Source: Litoditis marina (Eukaryota; Nematoda; Chromadorea; Rhabditida; Rhabditidae). From it: DNA of 64,000 bases. The stretch covers positions 13,948,957-14,012,956 of the forward strand of contig OZ038433.1 in the NCBI GenBank assembly GCA_964036275.1, written 5' to 3'. Every line of letters starts with the position of its first letter. The stretch's first letter is position 1. Both the position numbers and the translations under genes were made by a program. Below are positions 44,780 to 64,000 of this stretch, one piece after another. Under the pieces are notes generated by a model. It saw only the letters and a program-made list of their open reading frames with translations, did not search any database and had not been told where the DNA came from.

Positions 44780-45068
44780 GATAATCGTATTTTTCCCAAA
44801 TATTTGTCCAGTTGAACTTACTGAGCTGTAAATGGAGCACGCTTCGTCTAGTTCTCCGTCTCCCGGCTTGTGATACCTCAAAATTGATAATAGATTACAA
44901 AAATACATAATTATGGACACAACAGGGAGAACAAACAACAAACAACCAATAAAAGCGATGAATGGATGACAAGAAATAAAATTTTATTGAACTTCAGGTC
45001 TATTTGAGGTTAGGAGAACTAATATCAATGTTCTCAAGTTATCTGTATACCAACATTGTGAAACATGT

Positions 45069-45190
45069 TAAAGCAGGACGATTATGTGGACCAATCCCGT
45101 GTCAACGGTCCTTTAAACTGCAATTGAAAAATGTATTGCAGTTTAAAGGACTGAAGCGTTGCGATTGGATCACATAATCGTCCTTCTTTA
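45069..45190. mobile_element. hairpin MITE, GGACGATTATGTGG family (copy 4)
   Basis: A palindrome of about 120 bp, aggacgattatgtggaccaa to cacataatcgtcctt, with the ttgaaaaatgtattgca loop. Confidence 0.8.
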
Positions 45191-46802
45191 GTTGATAAAT
45201 AAGCGACAACGGAACTATAATTACAAGTTCATTTATTATTTGCGGGCGCGGGGTCACACAATAGAAGATAAGATAGTGATCGATGGGTAGACTTGGTTGA
45301 ACATGGAATTATGCCCAATAGGCGGTCGATTGGAAAAGAGTAAAGTTTTAAGTTAAAATTTCATTGTTTCCATAGAAAATACTAATAGATCCTAACGTTG
45401 ATACGTGTATTTTAATATAAGTTCATATGTTAAAATACACGAGCACATTAACCTAATCATACCACCATCCAAAAGTCCTAGTGACACAATTATATTTTGT
45501 TCAAACAAAATAACCTAATATACATATTTTATTGTGAAAATAATGCGGTTTTCATTGTGAAAGATGAATTCAAATCAAACTACTTGCGATTAAAAAATGA
45601 TAAGTAAGCTAAGTATTAACTTAATCATAAGCTAAGTATGTTGAACAAAACTAAATAGATAATCAGGAAAACACAATGTTTTATATGTTGAAACATTCAT
45701 TTAAAGAAACAGAATTAGATCAAGACTTAGATAGTATGTGAAAAACTACAATGCTTCATATCAGATTGTACACGGTAGGAGAAGCGTATTATTCAGATAG
45801 TCAATCGAGAGAGTGTGTGAAACGAGAGAAGCAGACAGGGAAAAGGTTTTTATAGACTATCTCAATTCACGAGAAGCAGAGTAAACTCCCCCTATATCTT
45901 ACATGGTAAGTCGAAACTCAAACAACTTTTTCTCTTGGACAGAATCCGCCTTCAACCTTCTCGAATGAAATTTAACACCTAGACCAATTATGCATGGACC
46001 AAACAAATATATGTGTTCACACATCAGAAATCCAGATATACAGTATACCACGATCTTTTTTCAGCGACTTCTAAGCGTTCAATCGATGTTTCTTTGATTG
46101 ACGTTACAATTCAAACTTCTGGTAATTTTAAATTAAAGTCCCCCTTCCCTAACATTTTCGTATTTCCTTATTACTAATTAGTGTATTATCCTACTTTTAT
46201 TCCTAGAATAATCCTAGTTAGATTGATTAATCTTCTTCTTCCTTCAAAAGTGCCCCCTTTACCATTGTTCTAAATGTCACATCTAGCCGTATTTGTTGAA
46301 AGTGACTCATGTCGCCGAGCCATCTTTCATTGCGTACAATGTCAGACTATATAGTTCCCGCGTGAAACATTGAAGTGACATAAATTTTACAAATGAGAGT
46401 TCAAGGTACAACAATGAAAACATTTTCGCTCCATTTTGGACCACATGTAGATAATAGAAAAACGGTAGACTATCGTAAAACACCTAGTTTAACGTGTCAA
46501 GTTCACGTGAAATACGTGAAGTAGTCGAGTGACCAGAGTATTGTGTAGATATTAGGATGGTTAGGATGAGTCAGCCAGAGCAACTGTTTCTGCTCAAAAA
46601 GTCGAATGAAAGAAAGAGGAGAGGCGATTAAGAGTGTAATGTAATAGACACAGCTATGCGCCTGGTATTCCATCATATCAAAAAACGAGCTGCTGCTGCT
46701 AAAAAGTTGCAACTCGCAAGCGGCACCAACTGATACGATGCCACAACATCTCTGAGATTACATTCATGCGAACTCTGTATAAAACATGCGTATCGATTTT
46801 CT

Positions 46803-46925
46803 TCTTAAAGAAGGACGGTAATGTGGACCAATCCCGTGTCAACGGTCCTTTAAACTGCAATTGAAAAATGTATTGCAGTTCAAAGGGCTGAACCGTTGGG
46901 ACTGGACCACGAAATCGTCCTTCTT
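46803..46925. mobile_element. hairpin MITE, GGACGATTATGTGG family (copy 5)
   Basis: Begins ttaaagaaggacggtaatgt and ends cacgaaatcgtccttct; same internal loop as copy 4. Confidence 0.75.
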
Positions 46926-47432
46926 CAATCTTCCAGGATCGACATGTGACTATACACAATATAAGGATTTATTGGTTTTTGATCAATCGGCTGAGTTCAG
47001 TTGAATCACAGTTAAATCAACAGTTCAGCTCTTTTCTACGAGACGTAACGGGTTGTAATGTTTTCTATGTTCATAAAGCTTGATTCGACGATGCCACAAC
47101 GTGGTCGGTTGTAAAACTTTCCGAGATCAGGAAGATGCCGTGTACTATAAGCAGTAATGTAATCAGATGAGCTAGTGCTTCTTAGCATTAAAATCCTATA
47201 AGACCAGTACTCAAAATGACCAACAGCTAATAAGCGATGAATGAGAGGGAGAGAGTGGGTTCAGAATATAGGTTTGAAGTCAGTATTTTAAGCACAGTAA
47301 ATGTGATGAAATAGTGAAATAGCCGAACAGATAGATGCCAAGATTTCTGTTTGAGGGGAAAAGAGAACAAGATGGCAAAAGACGGCCATTAATTAGGAGG
47401 GAGGTGCACTTTCGAGAGAAGGTACGCGGAGA

Positions 47433-47780
47433 GAAGAGAGAGAGGGGGGGGGGGAGAGTTAGAAAGAGAGAGAAAGAGAGGGAGAGAGAGAGGGGGGGGA
47501 AGAGAAAATGAGCAAGTTAAAGAACGGTCAAGTGAGGAACAAAAATAGAGAAACATGAAGAGAAATAGAGAGGCAAAGAGTGGAGAGAAGTTAGAGAAAT
47601 ATAGAAAACTGAGCCGTCTGAAGAGAACTCGCCGCTTTCGTTGTTTAAATGTCACCGGCCATACCAGATGTGATTATCAAATGGTGGAAAGAGAGAGGGC
47701 GGAGGGGCGAGAGAGAAATGAAACGGAGAGAGGCAGAGAAAGAGAGAAGAAGGAGAGAGAAAAAGAGAGAAAAAGGTCCC
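47433..47780. repeat. GA-rich low-complexity tract
   Basis: Interrupted GAGAGA/GGAGAG runs with poly-G stretches. Open frames through it on either strand are compositional artefacts. Confidence 0.85.
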
Positions 47781-49555
47781 TTGGAAGGACAGTCCGGGCC
47801 GCGCAGCTGCACCCGCACGTGTTACTAGCCGCCGTAAAAACTTATTCATTGGGGCTAATTGTGGAGAGACTGCCAAAGATGTTTTGGTCAAAAGGTTCAA
47901 AGGTCAGACATCGGTAGTTAGTGGGTGGGTTAGGTGTTAAGGAAGATAGTTAAACTGAAAAACAAATTCGTCTTTCAAAATACTAGAAACGGTGAAATAA
48001 CGTAGTTGCAGACTAGACTAACGTGAGGGTGAAGGAATGTTTAGCTCTTTTTCAGCTAAGCAATGTGAGTAGATCTCTTTTCAATCTATGTAATTTGGTT
48101 TCGATTCAAACGTTCATTTCTCACGCGTTTTAGCCGCCAAAGATGTGTAACCTAAAATAGTTCGAACTATCCAGCAGAAAATTTACAAGTTTGAAAAGGA
48201 ATGGAAAATGGTTGATAACACCTAAGGTGACAAAATATTCCCCTGAAAACTAACAAAAAACGTATCAAATAAGTAGACAGATCGATTTTCTACCACGACA
48301 ATCCATGCTATTTTCTTATCAAGTGTTGTTAAACCACGGCAAAAAAGCGGTGTCATCAGAAAAACGTGCCTTCGGGCTATTTGGCAGAAAATACGAGGTG
48401 ACTAAATAAACAGAATAAGATTAACTTAAGTAATTGTAACTATAAGTTAATACAAGAATGGATAAACTAAGATCAATGAAAGTTACCTATGAAAAAAAAA
48501 TTGAAAAATTAGATGGTGAATAGTAGGGTTGCTCAATTCAAACTCAAAACTTTACTTGACTCGGAAAACTCCAAATTTCTCCAGTCGAGTCAAACTCGAA
48601 ACTGGAAAAAAATTTCGAACTGGAAAACTCGAAATTTTTCCTTGATTAACAATTTACTAGTGAATAATAGTATATGGGAACGTAAATTATGACGGAACAT
48701 GAGCACTGGGCCGAGATGAATAAGGGGTTATCAAGGTCAGGCGATAACGCAATGAAAGACAATATTGCGCAGATAAGACCGCGCCGAGTGACCGCTATAT
48801 ATAATTCACGTGAAACATTTCACTCAATCTGGAGTTATTTGAGATGGAATCGTTCACAATCATGTTCTCATGCTTAGAAATTAAATAAAGTGATAGAAAA
48901 CGTAAGAATTCTGTTCTACTTTTGGAGCTTGTCATTAATAGATGAAGGTTTCACAAAACTGGCTTCATTTTTATCAATGTGATTGAATGATCCATAACAA
49001 CCTGTCAGAAACACTCAATATCCACCATAAATGGTGGATATTTCCTACTGTTTTCATATGCAACTTTCACATAGAGATGAAAATGTGTTTTTCAAACTAA
49101 CTCTTCAAGTTTTAAAGTCAAAGGAGAGATGAAAATGTGTTTTCAAAGTATCTGTTCGAGTTTTAAAGGTCAGAGGCAGCGGGTTTGAATAGTTTCAGAT
49201 GGTTTACATTTGGAATTCATGAAAAACCAGTAATTAAGATAAAAACAACAAAATTACAAGTAATAATGAGTAATTTGGTGAGCAAGCCCATATTAGGCCT
49301 GTGATAGTACTTGTTTTATGGCACGATTTAAGCTATTTGCATAGTACGAGAGTGGGGGATAGACCAAACACAGGAACTACATAGCTGGGATGAGGGGGGC
49401 AATGCTAACCTATGCAGAGAGTTCTCACCTGGTTAGACGGGGCGAGAGAGTGTGGGAAAGGAGGAGGGCGCAGAGACAGGGGTCAGATAGGCGACCCCTT
49501 GCTGCTTTAGACAACAGACAGCGAACAGGCGCGCAAAGATTGCCAGAAAGCTTCG

Positions 49556-50020
49556 AGGTAGATGGGCAGCGATAGAGGGGGAGAATTAGAGAAAGAGAGA
49601 GGCAGAGAGGGAGAGAATTAGAGAAAGAGAGAGGAAGAGAAGTAGGGAAGTAGAGAAAGAGAGAGGAAGAGAAGGAGGAAAGTAGAGAAAGAGAGAGCGG
49701 AGAGGGAGAGGGGGGGGGAGATGGTGAGAAAGAATAGGAGAGAGAGGAGAGGGGAGAGAGGAAGAGAATTAGAGAAAGAGAGAGGAAAAGAGGGAGAGAA
49801 TTAGAGAAAGAGAGATGAAGAGAAGGAGGGAAGTAGAGAAAGAGAGAGGGATAGAGGGAGAAATAGAGGAGTAGAGAAAGAGAGAAGAGAGGGAGAGAGA
49901 TAGAGAAAGAGACAGAGAGAAGAGAGGGAGAGAGATAGAGAAAAAGAAAGATGGAGAGGGAGGGGGGGGGGGGGAGATGATGAGAAAGGATAGGAGAGAA
50001 AGGAGAGGGGGGGGGGGGGA
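49556..50020. repeat. GA-rich imperfect tandem repeat
   Basis: Repeated gagaattagagaaagagaga and related units with poly-G runs, so partly a minisatellite with a unit near 35-45 bp. Frames through it are not genes. Confidence 0.85.
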
Positions 50021-50132
50021 TAGAGAGTTACAATTGGAATACCGTAGTTCACGGCTTGACCCATGACCACTATTCAACTCTGAATCTATTCCGATGATAA
50101 TTGGTTCTAATCACTGTTCATCATCGTGTTAT

Positions 50133-50262
50133 CCAATTTTAAAGAAGAACGACAATGTGGTCCAATCGCTAGGCTTCAGTCCTTTAAACTGCAATACATT
50201 TCTCAATTGCAGTTTAAAGGACCGTGGACACGGGATTGGTCCACATAATCGTCCTACTTTAA
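50133..50262. mobile_element. hairpin MITE, GGACGATTATGTGG family (copy 6)
   Basis: Begins ttttaaagaagaacgacaat and ends cacataatcgtcctacttta; the central tgcaatacatttctcaattgca forms the loop. Confidence 0.75.
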
Positions 50263-50376
50263 GTGAACAACGCAAAATAAAAAAAAACGTGACTGCCCCT
50301 CCCTCACCACGTGATACCTAGGAAACCGACATGTGTTGCTCGTGTTCAGATAAGTAACAAGTGTACATAGGTATGC

Positions 50377-50612
50377 TATAGTCTGTTTCCCCAATCGATG
50401 TACTCCTACAGTAATCCGTCAATTAATCAAGGGGGTGTTTTCTGATGCTAAAGTCATTACTTTGATTTCAAATTCTCAGAGTTAGTAGTAGTAAACATGC
50501 AGAAGACACTATGAACATTTTGAGGCGTTCTGAATACGCTAATATAGTAAACTTTGACCTGGAAGTTTGAGCAGATTACTGTAGAGGGTTAGAAGTGGGT
50601 GCAACAAACTAT
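50377..50612. mobile_element. TIR element, TATAGT family (copy 3)
   Basis: Ends tatagtctgtttcccc and gggtgcaacaaactata with the same interior as the copies at 1469 and 53157. Confidence 0.65.
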
Positions 50613-50654
50613 AACTGAAAACCCTACTACGAACGAATTCGAATTTGAACTTAA

Positions 50655-50843
50655 GGGGTAGCCAAATTTATAAATTTATGTCTTTCGTCGGAACCGATGC
50701 TGCGAGCGGAATATTCATAGGGCGCTAACCATGGCGCTTTTAATGCACGTAACCAACAGGCTTTAGAATCGAAGTCTGCGTACACAGCGGAAAGTAAGAT
50801 ATACAGTACCCTGCCGCCTGTCCGCTGGCGACGACTATATAGT
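50655..50843. mobile_element. TIR element with tRNA-like promoter (copy 2, reversed)
   Basis: Reverse orientation: gccaaatttataaatttatg at the left, a decayed tRNA-like part, then the ctgtatatct-complement block and ggcgacgactatatagt at the right. The B box is decayed compared with 62674-62873. Confidence 0.6.
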
Positions 50844-52747
50844 CACTTTTCATGTTTCAGTTTGCCGTTGTTGCCCGTCTAGTGATTTTTAACGTCTTCT
50901 GACGTTCAGAATCCTACTCGAACTTCTCTTTGAACAAACCAATACTGCCAAGACACAAGAGAGATAGATCTTTATTGACAAAATATGTATTTATATCCAG
51001 TGCCTCCCTTCTACTGCGGTTCAATGGTCTCCTTGTTGTGTCTCAGTACTTGCGAGAGGGTGTCTACCACACAGGCCGATTGGGCCGTATAGGCGAGGGA
51101 CATTATATGGTGGTACCCCCGTCCCTTTGGAAGGGACAAACAACAACACAATAGGGATAGATCTTTATTGACAAAATATATATTTATATCCAATGCCTCC
51201 CTTCTACTGCGGTTCAATGTTCTCCTTGTTGTGTCTTAGTACTTGTGAGAGGGTGTCTACCACACAGGCCGATTGGGCCGTATAGGCGAGGGACATTATA
51301 TGGTGGTACCCCCGTCCCTTTGGAAGGGACAAACAACAACACAATAGGGATAGATCTTTATTGACAAAATATATATTTATATCCAATGCCTCCCTTCTAC
51401 TGCGGTTCAATGTTCTCCTTGTTGTGTCTTAGTACTTGTGAGAGGGTGTCTACCACACAGGCCGATTGGGCCGTATAGGCGAGGGACATTATATGGTGGT
51501 ACCCCCGTCCCTTTGGAAGGGACAAACAACAACACAATAGGGATAGATCTTTATTGACAAAATATATATTTATATCCAATGCCTCCCTTCTACTGCGGTT
51601 CAATGTTCTCCTTGTTGTGTCTTAGTACTTGTGAGAGGGTGTCTACCACACAGGCCGATTGGGCCGTATAGGCGAGGGACATTATATGGTGGTACCCCCG
51701 TCCCTTTGGAAGGGACAAACAACAACACAATAGGGATAGATCTTTATTGACAAAATATATATTTATATCCAATGCCTCCCTTCTACTGCGGTTCAATGTT
51801 CTCCTTGTTGTGTCTTAGTACTTGTGAGAGGGTGTCTACCACACAGGCCGATTGGGCCGTATAGGCGAGGGACATTATATGGTGGTACCCCCGTCCCTTT
51901 GGAAGGGACAAACAACAACACAATAGGGATAGATCTTTATTGACAGAATATATATTTATATCCAATGCCTCCCTTCTACTGCGGTTCAATGTTCTCCTTG
52001 TTGTGTCTTAGTACTTGTGAGAGGGTGTCTACCACACAGGCCGATTGGGCCGTATAGGCGAGGGACATTATATGGTGGTACCCCCGTCCCTTTGGAAGGG
52101 ACAAACAACAACACAATAGGGATAGATCTTTATTGACAAAATATATATTTATATCCAATGCCTCCCTTCTACTGCGGTTCAATGTTCTCCTTGTTGTGTC
52201 TTAGTACTTGTGAGAGGGTGTCTACCACACAGGCCGATTGGGCCGTATAGGCGAGGGACATTATATGGTGGTACCCCCGTCCCTTTGGAAGGGACAAACA
52301 ACAACACAATAGGGATAGATCTTTATTGACAAAATATATATTTATATCCAATGCCTCCCTTCTACTGCGGTTCAATGTTCTCCTTGTTGTGTCTTAGTAC
52401 TTGTGAGAGGGTGTCTACCACACAGGCCGATTGGGCCGTATAGGCGAGGGACATTATATGGTGGTACCCCCGTCCCTTTGGAAGGAACAAGCAACAACAC
52501 AATAGAGATAGATCTTTATTGACAAAATATATAGTTATATCCAATGCCTCCCTTCTACTGCGGTTCAATGTTCTCCTTGTTGTGTCTTAGTACTTGTGAG
52601 AGGGTGTCTACCACACAGGCCGATTGGGCCGTATAGGCGAGGGACATTATATGGTGGTACCCCCGTCCCTTTGGAAGGAACAAGCAACAACACAATAGAG
52701 ATAGATCTTTATTGACAAAATATATAGTTATATCCAATGCCTCCCTT

Positions 52748-63802
<11,055 letters not shown>

Positions 63803-64000
63803 CTGAAAACGGAAAAGTTGCAAAAAACCACAACAAAATGAACTACAAAGTTGTTATTCTTTTGTGAACATAATGAGTGGATAAAGATGACAGTATCATA
63901 GTGTTGAGGTTCTACCGTAACTTTATAGCATTACTACGGTGTCTTGCGTTTTCACGTAGTGTACAACTCAAGATTGCAAAAGATTTTTTTAAACATTTGT

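Larger units (their letters stand above)
43728..50947. other. intergenic between laminin 5' end and the G-alpha 3' array
   Basis: No recognisable protein gene. It should contain the laminin promoter and non-coding first exon(s), because a splice acceptor directly precedes the laminin ATG. A small splice-flanked minus-strand segment at about 44823-44875 (ttttgag acceptor, gtaagt donor) is a candidate 5' UTR exon; joined to exon 1 it does not extend the reading frame. The rest is TIR elements, hairpin MITEs and GA-rich tracts (47433-47780 and 49556-50020). Confidence 0.5.

Noticed and set aside
44669..44941. Separate coding gene with RYHKPGDGELDEACSIYSS
   Set aside because: A single splice-flanked segment; joined to laminin exon 1 it hits a stop in that frame, so at most a 5' UTR exon.
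47389..47917. Gene in the GA-rich region
   Set aside because: Frames follow purine-rich low-complexity sequence on both strands.

Overview
This window is animal (metazoan) nuclear DNA: AT-rich, with multi-exon genes, GT-AG introns, many short repeats and no operons. A complete laminin beta chain shows it is an animal that makes basement-membrane laminin. Short introns, dense small transposons and a lineage-odd G-protein alpha subunit would fit a sponge or another non-bilaterian, but that placement is an inference.

Layout. 1-3.7 kb: repeat-rich, no convincing gene. 3.85-4.09 kb (-): a possible Ly6/uPAR-like exon. 4.2-4.84 kb (-): ribosomal protein eL39 (RPL39), 2 exons, 51 aa. 5.03-6.17 kb (-): twin-CX9C mitochondrial ribosomal protein mS37 (CHCHD1), 4 exons, 141 aa. 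7.49-11.01 kb (+): CAML/GET2-like tail-anchor insertion receptor, 6 exons, 206 aa. 11.36-17.37 kb (-): mitochondrial class I release factor (MTRF1L type), 10 exons, 373 aa. 18.39-43.73 kb (-): complete laminin beta, 45 coding exons. All exon phases join, giving 5337 nt and 1778 aa. 43.7-50.9 kb: intergenic and repeat-rich. 50.95-beyond 64 kb (-): the 3' part of a very divergent heterotrimeric G-protein alpha subunit, whose P-loop exons lie outside the window.

Gene themes. Several small genes serve protein synthesis and targeting: a cytosolic ribosomal protein, a mitoribosomal protein, a mitochondrial release factor and a tail-anchored-protein receptor. Laminin beta is a secreted structural chain. 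I see no operon-like linkage.

Main unusual observations: (1) the terminal exon plus poly(A) signal of the G-alpha gene is amplified about tenfold as a 193-bp tandem array; (2) that G-alpha has lost the switch I Arg, the switch II DVGGQ and the TCAT motif but keeps NKKD; (3) at least nine laminin exons have partial, diverged copies of an exon edge, with its splice site, in the neighbouring intron; (4) a dense set of non-autonomous transposons includes CATAC-ended elements with 8-bp target duplications (hAT-like), GGCCAATT-ended palindromes with 9-bp duplications (Mutator-like), hairpin elements, and a TIR element carrying a tRNA-type Pol III promoter.
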